A DNA stretch of 64,000 nucleotides from Neorhizobium petrolearium (GTDB taxonomy: Bacteria > Pseudomonadota > Alphaproteobacteria > Rhizobiales > Rhizobiaceae): the NCBI RefSeq assembly GCF_017873175.1, contig NZ_JAGGJW010000001.1:558001-622000 (forward strand). Reading direction: 5' to 3'. The notes under the pieces were generated by a model that saw only the letters and a list, made by a program, of their open reading frames with translations, was not told the origin of the DNA and searched no databases. The position numbers and the translations under genes are program-made. Positions 19,285-29,121 of this stretch are shown here, one piece after another. Positions within the stretch are counted from its first letter, which is position 1, and each line of letters starts with the position of its first letter.

Positions 19285-21594
19285 ATGGCCGCCGATATCC
19301 GAAACCTTGCCGCCGCGATCGCCACGGAAATCAATGCCCGCCCGGAACAGGCGGCCGCGGCGATCGGCCTGATCGACGAGGGTGCCACGGTTCCTTTCAT
19401 CGCGCGTTATCGCAAAGAGGTTACAGGCGGACTGGACGACACGCAGCTTCGACTCCTCTCCGAGCGGCTGGTCTATCTCCGCGAGCTGGAAGCCCGCCGG
19501 ACGTCGATCGTCGAGTCGATCAACGGCCAGGGCAAGATGACGGACGAGCTTGCTGCGAAAATCGCCCGGACCACGACCAAGGCGGAACTGGAAGACCTCT
19601 ATCTTCCCTACAAGCCGAAGCGCCGCACGCGCGCAGAGATCGCTCGTGAGCGCGGGCTTGGGCCGCTCGCCGACGCGATCTGGGCCGATCGTACCGCCGA
19701 GCCGACCAGGCTGGCGGATGCCTATGTCACGGGCGAGGTAACCGATGTAAAGACGGCGCTGGATGGCGCCCGCGACATCGTCGCCGAGACGATTTCCGAA
19801 AATGCCGACCTGCTCGGCAAGCTGCGCCAGCATATGCGTGCCGGTGCGGTGCTCAAGGCAAAGGTGGTCGACGGAAAGCAGGAGGCCGGAGCCAAGTTCG
19901 CAGACTATTTCGACCATTCCGAACGCTGGGCGACGGTGCCGGGGCACCGGGCGCTCGCCATGCTGCGTGGCTGGAACGAGGAAGTGCTGACGCTGACGAT
20001 CGAGGTGGATCAGGACGACTCGTCACCGGTGAAGCCTGCGCAGCGCATCGTGGCTGCTGCCTTCGACATCCGTGAAAGGGGGGCAGCGGATCGCTGGCTG
20101 ATGGATGTTGCAGGCTGGACCTGGCGCGTCAAGCTTTCGGTCTCGCTGTCGCTGGACCTGATGCGGGAACTGCGCGAGCGCGCCGAGGAGGAGGCGATCC
20201 ACGTCTTCGCCCGAAACCTCAAGGACCTGTTGCTTGCCGCCCCCGCTGGCTCTCGCGCCACGATGGGCCTCGATCCGGGCATCCGCACGGGCGTCAAGGT
20301 TGCGATCGTCGACGGCACCGGCAAACTGCTCGACACGACGACTGTTTATCCCTTCCCGCCGAAGAACGATGTCCGCGGCACCCAGGCGGAACTCGCGGCA
20401 CTCATCCGCAAGCACAATGTCGAACTGATCGCTATCGGCAACGGCACCGGCAGCCGCGAGACGGAAAAACTGGTGACCGACATGCTGGCGAACCTGCCGG
20501 CGTCTCCCTCGGGAACCAGGCCGACCAAGGTGATCGTCTCGGAAGCTGGCGCTTCGGTCTATTCGGCATCCGAGACAGCCGCCGCGGAATTCCCGCAGCT
20601 CGATGTTTCCCTGCGCGGTGCCGTCTCCATCGCCCGCCGCCTTCAGGATCCGCTCGCCGAACTCGTCAAGATCGAACCGAAATCGATCGGCGTCGGCCAG
20701 TACCAGCACGATGTCGACCAGACGAAGCTGTCGCGCTCACTGGACGCGGTGGTCGAAGACGCGGTGAACGCCGTCGGCGTAGACTTGAACACAGCGTCCG
20801 CGCCGCTGCTTGCGCGCGTTTCCGGTCTTAGTCGCTCGATTGCAGAATCGATCGTCGTGCACCGTGATCAGAACGGACCGTTCGGAAGCCGCAAGGACCT
20901 GCTGAAGGTCGCCCGCCTCGGGAACCGCACCTTCCAGCAGGCGGCGGGCTTCCTGCGCATCCCGAACGGCAAGGAGCCACTCGATGCCTCTGCCGTCCAT
21001 CCGGAAGCCTATGGCGTCGCCAAGAAGATCGTGGCCGCCTGCGGCCGCGACCTGCGTTCGCTGATGGGCGACAGCGCGACGTTGAAAGGGCTCGACCCGC
21101 GCAGGTTCATTGACGAGCAGTTCGGTCTGCCGACGGTGAAGGACATCATTGCCGAGCTCGAAAAGCCGGGCCGGGACCCGCGCCCGAGCTTCAAGACGGC
21201 CACCTTCGCGGAAGGGGTCAACGAGATCGGGGACCTTCGGCCTGGCATGATGCTGGAAGGTACCGTGACCAACGTGGCCGCTTTCGGCGCCTTCGTGGAT
21301 ATCGGCGTTCACCAGGACGGGCTGGTGCACGTCTCCCAACTCGCGGACAGGTTCGTCAAGGACCCGCATGAAGTGGTCAAGGCCGGCGACGTGGTGAAGG
21401 TCCGGGTCGTGGAAGTCGACGTGAAGCGCAAGCGAATCGGATTGACCATGCGCAAGGACGGCGGCGAGGCGGCGTCAGCGCCGCGCGGTGAAGACCGCAG
21501 CAGGCCGCTCAGCCAGAAGTTTGCGAAGACGGAAAAGCCATCCTCACAGGGCGCGTTCGGCGCCGCACTCGCGGAAGCTTTGAAACGCAGGTAA
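19285..21594 (+). CDS. tex: Tex family RNA-binding transcription accessory protein
   Basis: A 769-residue Tex protein, a nucleic-acid-binding protein related to eukaryotic Spt6. From the N-terminus: the helical Tex_N region, the YqgF-type nuclease-like fold ([20 protein letters not shown], near residue 327), helix-hairpin-helix motifs ([20 protein letters not shown], near 500), and a C-terminal S1 domain ([20 protein letters not shown], near 655). GAAAGGGA precedes the chosen ATG; the upstream in-frame extension looks non-coding. It is monocistronic. Confidence 0.95.
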   Translation: MAADIRNLAAAIATEINARPEQAAAAIGLIDEGATVPFIARYRKEVTGGLDDTQLRLLSERLVYLRELEARRTSIVESINGQGKMTDELAAKIARTTTKAELEDLYLPYKPKRRTRAEIARERGLGPLADAIWADRTAEPTRLADAYVTGEVTDVKTALDGARDIVAETISENADLLGKLRQHMRAGAVLKAKVVDGKQEAGAKFADYFDHSERWATVPGHRALAMLRGWNEEVLTLTIEVDQDDSSPVKPAQRIVAAAFDIRERGAADRWLMDVAGWTWRVKLSVSLSLDLMRELRERAEEEAIHVFARNLKDLLLAAPAGSRATMGLDPGIRTGVKVAIVDGTGKLLDTTTVYPFPPKNDVRGTQAELAALIRKHNVELIAIGNGTGSRETEKLVTDMLANLPASPSGTRPTKVIVSEAGASVYSASETAAAEFPQLDVSLRGAVSIARRLQDPLAELVKIEPKSIGVGQYQHDVDQTKLSRSLDAVVEDAVNAVGVDLNTASAPLLARVSGLSRSIAESIVVHRDQNGPFGSRKDLLKVARLGNRTFQQAAGFLRIPNGKEPLDASAVHPEAYGVAKKIVAACGRDLRSLMGDSATLKGLDPRRFIDEQFGLPTVKDIIAELEKPGRDPRPSFKTATFAEGVNEIGDLRPGMMLEGTVTNVAAFGAFVDIGVHQDGLVHVSQLADRFVKDPHEVVKAGDVVKVRVVEVDVKRKRIGLTMRKDGGEAASAPRGEDRSRPLSQKFAKTEKPSSQGAFGAALAEALKRR

Positions 21595-21765
21595 TTTTCG
21601 GCTGCTTTTTAAAAATTTCCACCATAAGATGCAGGTTGTCAGACATGGGTTTGACGGCCTGTTTTTTTGTGTCATTTTCATGGCGGGAATGTGCTTGAAA
21701 GTCACAGAGAAATTATTAGATTTTCGATTTAGTAAGGCAGCCTTAGTATCTATGGAGGTGGGTCC

Positions 21766-23019
21766 ATGGCCTCGTCCCTTCACAATCTCCTCAACAAAAT
21801 CATCAAGACCGGCACCCTGACCGTTCGCGGGTCGGGTGGCGAGCAGCGCTACGGCGGAGGAGGAGGCAGGGCAGTAACCATCCGCTTTGTGGACGAAGCG
21901 GCGGAACGGGAACTTGTGAACGATCCGCAACTCAAGCTCGGCGAACTCTATATGGATGGCCGGCTACGCGTCGAAGAGGGCGATATCTACGAGTTCCTCG
22001 CGCTCATCAAGGACAATACGTTGCGCGAGGGCCTGACCTTCGGGATGATCCTGCGTGGCGTTGCGCGGATGGTGGCATCGCAGTTCCGCAACCGCGTGCC
22101 GGTCAACCACAACCGGCGGAACGTCGCTCATCATTATGATCTGGACGAAAGGCTGTTCTCGCTGTTTCTGGACGAGGACTGGCAGTATTCCTGTGCCTAT
22201 TTCAATCCGCCGGGTGTTTCGCTGGATGAGGCGCAGATAGCCAAGAAGCGCCATATCGTTGCGAAACTGCTTGCCGAGCCCGGCCAACGGGCGCTGGAAA
22301 TCGGTTCGGGCTGGGGTGGCATGGCCATGTACCTCGCCGAATCATCAGGCGTCGATGTCACCGGCATCACGCTGTCGACGGAACAGCTCAAGATCTCCCG
22401 CGAGCGCGCCGCCAAGCGCGGACTTGCCAACAGCGTCCGCTTCGAATTGCAGGACTACTACTATCTGCCGCCGCGCAAATACGACCGCATCGTCTCCGTC
22501 GGCATGTTCGAACATGTGGGCCGGCTGAACTATCGCAAGTTCTTCAACAAGGTGAACGATGTGCTGGCCGACGACGGAGTCATGGTGCTGCATTCGATCG
22601 GCCAGCCCTATCCGGCGATCTACAACAATCCCTGGATCGAGAAATACATCTTCCCGGGCGGTTACATTCCCTCGATAGCCGAGATGATGCCGGCTGTCGA
22701 AAGGGCGGGCCTGCTCGTCTCCGACATCGAAATCTTGCCGATGCACTATGCCTATACGCTGCGCCACTGGCGTGAGCGTTTCATGGCGAACAAGGAGAAG
22801 GCGGCCGCCATCTACGACGAGCGATTCGTGCGCATGTGGGAGTTCTATCTCGCCGGTTCGGAAATGGCCTTCACCCACGAAAACTTCTTCATCTTCCAGA
22901 TGCAGATCGTCAAGAAGCGCACCTCCGTTCCCGACAACCGCAACTATATCTACGAGCGCGAGGCGGAATTGAAGGCTTTCGAACAGCGCCGCGTGCCGCT
23001 CGACAGGATCGCGGTCTGA
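21766..23019 (+). CDS. cfa: Cyclopropane-fatty-acyl-phospholipid synthase family protein
   Basis: A 417-residue enzyme of the Cfa/mycolic acid methyltransferase family, which transfers a methylene group from AdoMet to a phospholipid double bond. The AdoMet loop LEIGSGWGGMAMYLAE is near residue 178, and the HHYDLDERLFSLFLDEDWQYS and SVGMFEHVG segments of the family are present. GGAGGTG lies seven bases before the ATG. A second copy of its last 57 codons lies 1,150 bases downstream (23996-24169) behind another methyltransferase gene. Rhizobia often have more than one Cfa-type enzyme, so it may not be the major one. Confidence 0.93.
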   Translation: MASSLHNLLNKIIKTGTLTVRGSGGEQRYGGGGGRAVTIRFVDEAAERELVNDPQLKLGELYMDGRLRVEEGDIYEFLALIKDNTLREGLTFGMILRGVARMVASQFRNRVPVNHNRRNVAHHYDLDERLFSLFLDEDWQYSCAYFNPPGVSLDEAQIAKKRHIVAKLLAEPGQRALEIGSGWGGMAMYLAESSGVDVTGITLSTEQLKISRERAAKRGLANSVRFELQDYYYLPPRKYDRIVSVGMFEHVGRLNYRKFFNKVNDVLADDGVMVLHSIGQPYPAIYNNPWIEKYIFPGGYIPSIAEMMPAVERAGLLVSDIEILPMHYAYTLRHWRERFMANKEKAAAIYDERFVRMWEFYLAGSEMAFTHENFFIFQMQIVKKRTSVPDNRNYIYEREAELKAFEQRRVPLDRIAV

Positions 23020-23097
23020 CAGGCGAGCCGCGTGCGTTAACCCTCTGCGCAACTCGCGCGCCGGGAAGGGCGAGGTTGTGATATTTCGATCTCAGCG

Positions 23098-23997
23098 ATG
23101 ACCGCTGGGAACGAGCCGATGCAGTACGTATTGCGCAACACATTGATGCAGACCCTGGGTTTTGGCGTTCTGACGCTTGTCTGGATCAAACACCGGCTTC
23201 AGGGCTACACCAAGCCGAACACCGTCGCCGACGAGAACTGGGAAGGCCGCCACGCCTATGTACAGGATGTGGTGGAGTCCTGGAGCCGCTTCATGCCGGA
23301 TGGCGTAGGGTTTAAGGGGCGTGACATCCTGGAGCTGGGACCCGGCTCCTCGCTTGGAACGGGAGCGCTCTTGCTGGCGCATGGCGCACAGTCCTATCTG
23401 GCGGTCGATGCTTTTCGTCTCACGGGCAATGAGCATGCGGCCTTTTTCGCCGACGCGATCGATCGGTTTCCGGGCGATTTGACGGATGAGGACGTAGAGC
23501 GCGCCAAGGCTTTGACGGCGAGGCGGTCAAACCAGTTCGATTACCAGGTGGAGGCCGGTTTCGATATTCCTAAGCTTGCCGGCGGTAGGAAATTCGACCT
23601 GATCCTCAGCTGCGCGGCGTTCGAGCATTTTGACGATATCGACCGGACCATAGCCGACATCAGCAAGGTTGCCCGGCCTGGCTGCGTCAGCCTTCATATC
23701 GTCGATTTCCAGACCCATTCGCGCTGGATTCGTGATAGCGATCCGAACAATATCTACCGGTTTCCCGAGCGGCTTTACAGACTGCTGTCCTTCCCCGGTC
23801 AACCGAACCGCAAGCGCCCCGCCGACTATAAGCGCGCCTTTGAGGCGAACGGCTGGACGAATGTGCGGGTCGTGCCCGCGGTCTCCATCGCGGAGAACCT
23901 GATCGGTCCGTCGCTGAGCGGCCTTGCTAGGCCGTTCGATCGGTCTGACATGGATATGGCGATGCTGAACGGCGTCGTCATCGCCACCCGCGCGTGA
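23098..23997 (+). CDS. Class I SAM-dependent methyltransferase
   Basis: A 299-residue methyltransferase. The AdoMet loop DILELGPGSSLGTGALLLAHG lies near residues 75-95, and the second motif LILSCAAFEHFDDID (near 166) is typical of Methyltransf_11/23-type small-molecule enzymes. A Met at 23119 is an alternative start. The substrate is not apparent. Its stop codon is directly joined to a duplicated 3' end of cfa, which suggests the gene was placed here by a rearrangement involving cfa. I see no transposase or terminal repeat. Confidence 0.8.
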   Translation: MTAGNEPMQYVLRNTLMQTLGFGVLTLVWIKHRLQGYTKPNTVADENWEGRHAYVQDVVESWSRFMPDGVGFKGRDILELGPGSSLGTGALLLAHGAQSYLAVDAFRLTGNEHAAFFADAIDRFPGDLTDEDVERAKALTARRSNQFDYQVEAGFDIPKLAGGRKFDLILSCAAFEHFDDIDRTIADISKVARPGCVSLHIVDFQTHSRWIRDSDPNNIYRFPERLYRLLSFPGQPNRKRPADYKRAFEANGWTNVRVVPAVSIAENLIGPSLSGLARPFDRSDMDMAMLNGVVIATRA

Positions 23998-24169
23998 TCT
24001 CACCGGTTCGGAAACGGCCTTCACCCACGAAAGCTTCTTCATCTTCCAGGTGCAGATCGTCAAGAAGCGCACCGCCGTTCCCGACAATTGGAACTATATC
24101 TACGAGCGCGAGGCGGAGCTGAAGGCCTTCGAACAGCGCCGCGTGCCGCTCGACAGGGTCGCGGTTTGA
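23996..24169 (+). pseudogene. 3' remnant of a second cfa copy
   Basis: These 174 bases match 22846-23019, the end of cfa, at a constant offset of 1,150 bases with no insertion or deletion; by eye I count 13 to 15 mismatches, about 92 percent identity. The frame stays open to a stop codon in the same place and encodes the last 57 or so residues, with changes such as Met to Thr and Arg to Trp. There is no start or 5' part, so it cannot make the enzyme. Homology begins at the stop codon of the preceding methyltransferase and ends at the cfa stop. Confidence 0.88.
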
Positions 24170-24236
24170 ATGGTCGGGAAGCGGGGCGTTTCGGCCCCGC
24201 TTGACCACCGGCTCCGGCGGGCGCTAGAACCTCGGC

Positions 24237-25187
24237 ATGACGAATGCCGACGATTTTGCGGGCCGCGTGGCAGACGCCCCTTCCGACAACTGGGTCTACC
24301 GGGTTCTGCCACGACCGGCCTGGCCTTATGCGCAGCTTGCCCGTTGGGACCGGCCGATCGGCTGGCAGCTCCTCATGTGGCCGTGCTTCTGGTCGGCGGC
24401 GCTCGCGGCCAATGCCGCGAAGGACGAGGGGATGTTTTCCCTCGGGCTTTTTATTTTCCACCTGATCCTGTTCTTTATTGGCGCAGTCGCCATGCGCGGT
24501 GCCGGCTGCACCTATAACGATCTTGTCGATCACAATATCGATATGGAGGTGGCGCGTACCCGATCGCGCCCTCTGCCGTCTGGCCGTGTGTCTCGTTTTG
24601 AGGCCAAGGTGTTTCTGGCAGTGCAGGCACTTGTCGGTCTTCTGGTGCTGATTCAGTTCAACGCCTTTACGATCGTGCTTGGCATCCTGTCGCTCGCCGT
24701 GGTGGCGGTCTATCCCTTCGCCAAGCGCTTCACCGACTGGCCGCAATTCTTCCTGGGGCTTGCCTTTTCCTGGGGCGCGCTGATGGGCTGGGCCGGCGTC
24801 TTCGGCAGTCTCTCCTGGGCGCCTCTCTGGCTTTATCTTGCCGCCATCTCCTGGACGATCGGCTATGATACGATCTATGCCCATCAGGACAAGGAGGACG
24901 ATGCGCTGATCGGCGTACGCTCGACGGCACGCCTCTTCGGCGAGGATACCAAGCGCTGGCTCATCGGCCTTTACGGCTTCACGCTGCTCTTCCTGATCTT
25001 TGCCTTCGCCGCAGCCGGCGTCGGGTTCTTCGCCTATCTCGGCCTTCTCGCCGCGGCGATCATGTTCGCCTGGCAGGTGCTGATTCTCGACATCGACAAT
25101 GCCGAACAGTGCCTGAGACTTTTCAAGTTCAACCACCACGTCGGCACGACCCTGTTCCTGGGCCTTGTCCTGTCGCTTGCCGTTTAA
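24237..25187 (+). CDS. ubiA: 4-hydroxybenzoate octaprenyltransferase
   Basis: UbiA joins the polyprenyl tail to 4-hydroxybenzoate in ubiquinone synthesis. The 316 residues contain about eight to nine membrane helices and both aspartate motifs: NDLVDHNIDMEVARTRSRPL (near residue 99) and the second, YDTIYAHQDKEDD (near 212), which bind the diphosphate through magnesium. The start has only a weak ribosome site. An intrinsic terminator follows directly. The polyprenyl diphosphate synthase at 3.9-4.9 kb probably supplies its tail substrate. Confidence 0.95.
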   Translation: MTNADDFAGRVADAPSDNWVYRVLPRPAWPYAQLARWDRPIGWQLLMWPCFWSAALAANAAKDEGMFSLGLFIFHLILFFIGAVAMRGAGCTYNDLVDHNIDMEVARTRSRPLPSGRVSRFEAKVFLAVQALVGLLVLIQFNAFTIVLGILSLAVVAVYPFAKRFTDWPQFFLGLAFSWGALMGWAGVFGSLSWAPLWLYLAAISWTIGYDTIYAHQDKEDDALIGVRSTARLFGEDTKRWLIGLYGFTLLFLIFAFAAAGVGFFAYLGLLAAAIMFAWQVLILDIDNAEQCLRLFKFNHHVGTTLFLGLVLSLAV

Positions 25188-25197
25188 TCTTCAAGAG

Positions 25198-25234
25198 GAA
25201 AGAAGCCCGACCGGCTGAGGGTCAGGCTTCTTTC
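25198..25234. terminator. Bidirectional terminator between ubiA and DUF6101 gene
   Basis: An inverted repeat with arms GAAAGAAGCCCGACC and GGGTCAGGCTTCTTTC (one mismatch) around a six-base loop lies 11 bases after the ubiA stop. T-rich on one side and A-rich on the other, it can end transcription of both convergent genes. Confidence 0.88.
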
Positions 25235-25273
25235 TTATCGCGAGCGGCGGAGGCCAAAGGGACAAACAAGGCC

Positions 25274-25840
25274 TCAGCGGCGCGCAATGATCTCCTTGCC
25301 TTCGATCTTCATCGTCACACCCAGGCTTCCGGTGGTCCGGCGGACCAGGAAACGGGGCCTGCGGCCGGCAAAATAGGAATGGCGGCGGCGCGCAGCCGTG
25401 CCGTTCGAGCGCACGTCGCCGATATGGTTTTCGAGCGGGCGGGCAATGCCGTCGGCTTCCACCATCAGCATCGGGATGCGGAAAGCATCCGACCAGCTCC
25501 GCCAGTCGGCGGCGATGTCGCAGAGGTCGTGGGCGACCAGAAGCGGGATGCAGAGATCCTGATCTTCGTGATGGAGTTCCAGTGTGACGGTCACTTCGCC
25601 GTCACCGTGGTCGATGGCACGCGCGGCGACACCCTTGAACGCGCGGGCGGGGAGAGCGAAGGAGAGCGGCAGGCCGCTCGACGGCAGGATCTTGCGCAGC
25701 ACGGCGCCGCGCTCGTCGATGGTGATAGTGACATCTCCTGATGTCTCGCGCAGCGCATAGGTAACCTGCTGCGGGAAACGAGACGGATCGAGCCTCAATG
25801 TCGACCCTGCCCAGATGGGCTTCAGAACAGTGTTGGTCAT
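25274..25840 (-). CDS. DUF6101 family protein
   Basis: A 188-residue protein starting MTNTVLKPIWAGSTLRLDPS. The N-terminal pattern (AGSTLRLDP) and a beta-rich region with repeated hydrophobic/charged alternation match the rhizobial family I know as DUF6101. No signal peptide, membrane helix or catalytic motif is visible; the C-terminus is basic (RRRHSYFAGRRPRFLVRR). Function is unknown. It is divergent from the DUF1217 gene, with about 300 bases between them. Confidence 0.72.
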   Translation of the reverse strand: MTNTVLKPIWAGSTLRLDPSRFPQQVTYALRETSGDVTITIDERGAVLRKILPSSGLPLSFALPARAFKGVAARAIDHGDGEVTVTLELHHEDQDLCIPLLVAHDLCDIAADWRSWSDAFRIPMLMVEADGIARPLENHIGDVRSNGTAARRRHSYFAGRRPRFLVRRTTGSLGVTMKIEGKEIIARR

Positions 25841-26138
25841 CGGTATGCTACCCTTGTTTTACCTGAGAGCCGTTGCCGGTTTCTCTGCGGGACTTTTGTC
25901 CTCTGCAGTCGGAGCATAGGGCGGGCATGTTCGAGACTGCTTAAAAATCGCGGTTAAGGAAACTTTGCCTGCCTGAATGGTTAGCGAAAGCGCACCCCTT
26001 TGGGTTTCCGGAAAGTGAATCGCAGAAATTGTACAGGCGCGGGACAGAAGAGATTGTCGGGCGGAAGCTTGAAAAGCCACGGGCAAGGCTATCCTGCAAT
26101 GCTTGCGGCAGCATCATTCCGACTCGCGGGGCCTGTCC
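25841..26138. other. Divergent intergenic region
   Basis: These 298 bases separate the DUF6101 and DUF1217 genes and should hold both promoters. I see a short inverted repeat (ACCCCTTTGGGTT, near 25995) but no convincing promoter boxes, small gene or terminator. Confidence 0.4.
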
Positions 26139-28715
26139 ATGGTATCGACCTATCTGACTTTCGATCTCGTCAATCGCGATCTCCAGAAAAGCCTGAAGCA
26201 GGTTGCCAACCAGACCACCGTGGCCAACGATACGAAATACTACCAGGAAAACATCGGCAAGATAAAAACGGTCGATGAATTCCTAGACAACTATCGGCTC
26301 TATTCCTACGCCATGACCGCCTACGGTCTGGATGAGATGATCTATGCCAAGGCCTTCATGAAGCAGGTCCTGGAAAGTGATCTCAGCGACGATAACAGCT
26401 TCGCCAACCGCCTCACCGACGATCGGTACAAGAATTTCGCCGCTGCATTCAACTTCGGTTCGTCCGACTCGGATGTCGCTGTCGCCCAATCCGACGGCCA
26501 GATGGAAGAGCTCTTCGATACCTATGATCAGACGATCGCCTCGCAGTCGGACAAGATCGAGGAAGACACGCGATATTTCCAGGTGATGCTCGGGACGACC
26601 GGCAACGTCAAGAATGTCGATGAATTCCTGAGGAATGACCGGCTGCGCGAATATATGTTCACGGCCTATGGCATCGATGGGAAATACTACAATTACACTG
26701 CCATCCGCGGCGTGCTGACCAGCGATCCCGACGATCCGAACAGCTACTACAATACCGCCTACGGCAACCGGCTGGAACAGTACACTGCCGCCAAAACCGA
26801 AGACAGCGAATTGGCGGAACGGGAAGGGATTCTCGAACTCCAGGACTCGATTGCGTTGGGGGAGCAGTTGAAGGCCGATCTTGAGGCCCAGATCGCCGCC
26901 AAGCAGGAGGAGTTGGACAATGGTGGTGATCCCGATGTTCTGCAGCCTGAGATCGACGCTTTGCAGACGCAACTGACCGAGACGGAGGCGCTGATCGCAA
27001 AGGATCAGGCCAGTTTCGAAGAGCAGCAGCCCCGCCTCGCTGAATTGAATGCCAAGCTGGTTCCCGTCGAGCAGTCGGCCCAGCGGCGCGCCGAACTGGC
27101 GAAGATCATCAACGGCACAAAGTCTGATGCCGCCTACCTGGAAGTGATGAAATCCCTCGCTGAGGACTTCCAGTTCAATGCTGACGGTACCGTCCCGGCC
27201 GACGGCGCCGTAACGGCGGAAAAGCTGCAGGAAATCGTGGGCGGCTATTTCAACAAGCAGACGCAGGTGACGCATGCTGAAGCGATGTTCAATCAGGAAC
27301 TCTTCGAGCAGAAGATCGCAACGGCGACGAACGTCACCGATCTGATAGACGATCCGCGGATCCTGCAGTACATAAAATCGGCCTTCGATCTGAACGAGAG
27401 CTATATCGTTAAATCGACGATCGACCAGATTCTGACCAGCGATCTCGACGATCCCGACAGCTACGCCAATGTCTACGGCAAGGACCGGCCGCAATACCTG
27501 GAGCTGGCGAAAGCCTTCAATTTCAATACGGACGGGACGGTTGCGGCCGGTGAAGCCCAGACCGCCCAGCAGACCAGCAAGACCAGCAGCAACTATTTCA
27601 GCCGCTGGGATGACAAGCAGGAAGAGGATCTTGCAAAGACGATCAGGTTCTACAAGCTGGATCTTGCGGCCATCGAAACGCTTGACGATTTCCTGAGCAG
27701 CGACGCGCAGACCAGTTATGAGTTCGCCCTGGAAGCAGTCGGCCTCGACCCCTCTTCCGTCTCGAAATTGACGATCAAATACGCATTGAAGAGCGACCTC
27801 TCCGATCCGGACAGCTATATCTACAAGCTGAAGGACGAGCGCTTCATCACGCTCGCGAAGCTGTTCAACTTCAGTAAGGACGGCGATGTGACTGCGCCGG
27901 TGCTTGCCCAGTCGAATTCGGCGATCACCAATGTCGCCAGGGACTATATCCTGCGCAAGACCCGCTTCCTTGAGGGCGACGAGCTGGAAGCTGCCAAGAA
28001 GAAGGCCGAGGAAGAAACGAAATACTATACCGAAACCATGCAGCGCATCGACAGCCGCAATGAACTGCTGGCAGACCGCAAGCTGCTCGATATCCTCCTG
28101 ACCTCGAAAGGCATAGACCCTTCGACGGTGACGAACGACTTCCTGAAACAGGCCTTCGCTTCCGACCTGAATGACCCTAACAGTTTCGTCAACGCGCAGG
28201 CGGACAAGAGATTTGCCCAGATCGTCGGCACCTTCAACTTCGATGCCAAGGGCGATATCGACCGAAGCGCTGCCGGCAAGGCCCAGAACGGCGGCGAGAT
28301 CGCGGCGACCGAGAGCAACTATGTGCGGCAGCTACTTGAAACTCAGGAGGGTGAGGAAAATGCAGGTGTCCGCCTTGCGCTCTATTTCCAGCGCATGGCC
28401 GACACCATCACCGATCCCTATGTCATCCTCGGCGATGAGGCGCTGATGGAGTTCTTCCGTATCACCTTCAGCCTGCCGGAGGAGATCGGCAATATGGACG
28501 TCGATCAGCAGGCGAAGCTGGTCGAGAAGAAACTCGATCTCGAGGATTTGTCCGACCCGGAAAAGCTCGACAAGCTGATCAGGCGGTTCACCGTCATGTA
28601 CGATATCGAGAGCAACGCCACGACGACCGCGTCGGCGGCCAATATTCTCAGCGGCAGTTCGGCCGGTATCAGCGCGGACACTCTCTGGGCACTGTCTCAG
28701 ATCAGGATGGGCTGA
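26139..28715 (+). CDS. DUF1217 multi-repeat protein with inserted coiled coil
   Basis: An 858-residue protein made of DUF1217-type repeats, a family usually linked to alphaproteobacterial flagella. Five repeat cores with the pattern SDxxDxxSY/F are at about residues 80, 195, 434, 552 and 676, with a degenerate one near 802; each is normally followed about 25 residues later by a FNF-x(2-3)-G-D/T motif. In the second unit a Glu/Gln/Ala-rich coiled coil (about residues 222-325) separates the two motifs. There is no signal peptide, as expected for a type III-exported flagellar protein. No flagellar gene lies nearby. Start Met 26139 begins the repeat pattern directly. Confidence 0.8.
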   Translation: MVSTYLTFDLVNRDLQKSLKQVANQTTVANDTKYYQENIGKIKTVDEFLDNYRLYSYAMTAYGLDEMIYAKAFMKQVLESDLSDDNSFANRLTDDRYKNFAAAFNFGSSDSDVAVAQSDGQMEELFDTYDQTIASQSDKIEEDTRYFQVMLGTTGNVKNVDEFLRNDRLREYMFTAYGIDGKYYNYTAIRGVLTSDPDDPNSYYNTAYGNRLEQYTAAKTEDSELAEREGILELQDSIALGEQLKADLEAQIAAKQEELDNGGDPDVLQPEIDALQTQLTETEALIAKDQASFEEQQPRLAELNAKLVPVEQSAQRRAELAKIINGTKSDAAYLEVMKSLAEDFQFNADGTVPADGAVTAEKLQEIVGGYFNKQTQVTHAEAMFNQELFEQKIATATNVTDLIDDPRILQYIKSAFDLNESYIVKSTIDQILTSDLDDPDSYANVYGKDRPQYLELAKAFNFNTDGTVAAGEAQTAQQTSKTSSNYFSRWDDKQEEDLAKTIRFYKLDLAAIETLDDFLSSDAQTSYEFALEAVGLDPSSVSKLTIKYALKSDLSDPDSYIYKLKDERFITLAKLFNFSKDGDVTAPVLAQSNSAITNVARDYILRKTRFLEGDELEAAKKKAEEETKYYTETMQRIDSRNELLADRKLLDILLTSKGIDPSTVTNDFLKQAFASDLNDPNSFVNAQADKRFAQIVGTFNFDAKGDIDRSAAGKAQNGGEIAATESNYVRQLLETQEGEENAGVRLALYFQRMADTITDPYVILGDEALMEFFRITFSLPEEIGNMDVDQQAKLVEKKLDLEDLSDPEKLDKLIRRFTVMYDIESNATTTASAANILSGSSAGISADTLWALSQIRMG

Positions 28716-28740
28716 GGGCGGTTCTGGTTCGGTCAGCGCC

Positions 28741-29121
28741 TCAGGCTTCGTCGCTCTTGTCTGACGATTCGAAATTCGGATCTGTATTGGCCGCCAACCA
28801 GTCGAGATCGGTGCGCATCGCGTTGCGGCTCGCCTCTTCCATGCGCCGGTAACGGGAGAGCAGTTCCCGACCGAATTCGGTGAGACCGGCCCCTCCGCCG
28901 CTTTTTCCTCCGTGGCGGGTGGAAATCGACGGCTCCCGGAACATCCGGTTGATTTCGTCGCCGAGCAGCCAGGCACGCCGGTAGGACATGCCGATTGCCG
29001 CGCCGGCTGCCCGGATCGAACCATGCTCGGCGATGAGTTCGAGAAGCTGCGCCTTGCCCGGGCCGAGTCGCACGCCATTGTCGAGGTCGATGCGGATCGT
29101 CGTCTTCGGCGCCCGGCTCAT
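28741..29121 (-). CDS. ModE-type winged-helix regulator, DNA-binding domain only
   Basis: A 126-residue protein with the N-terminal winged helix of the molybdate regulator ModE: LGPGKAQLLELIAEHGSIRA and the recognition helix AAIGMSYRRAWLLGDEINRM, then the KSGGGAGLTEFG wing. The C-terminal TOBE domains that bind molybdate are absent, so it may respond to another signal or none. It overlaps the preceding FAD oxidoreductase gene by four bases and probably forms an operon with it. Target genes are unknown. Confidence 0.82.
   Translation of the reverse strand: MSRAPKTTIRIDLDNGVRLGPGKAQLLELIAEHGSIRAAGAAIGMSYRRAWLLGDEINRMFREPSISTRHGGKSGGGAGLTEFGRELLSRYRRMEEASRNAMRTDLDWLAANTDPNFESSDKSDEA

Noticed and set aside
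26085..26105. A sigma-54-like promoter before the DUF1217 gene
   Set aside because: The GG and GC elements are 12 bases apart instead of 10, and the flanking consensus is poor.
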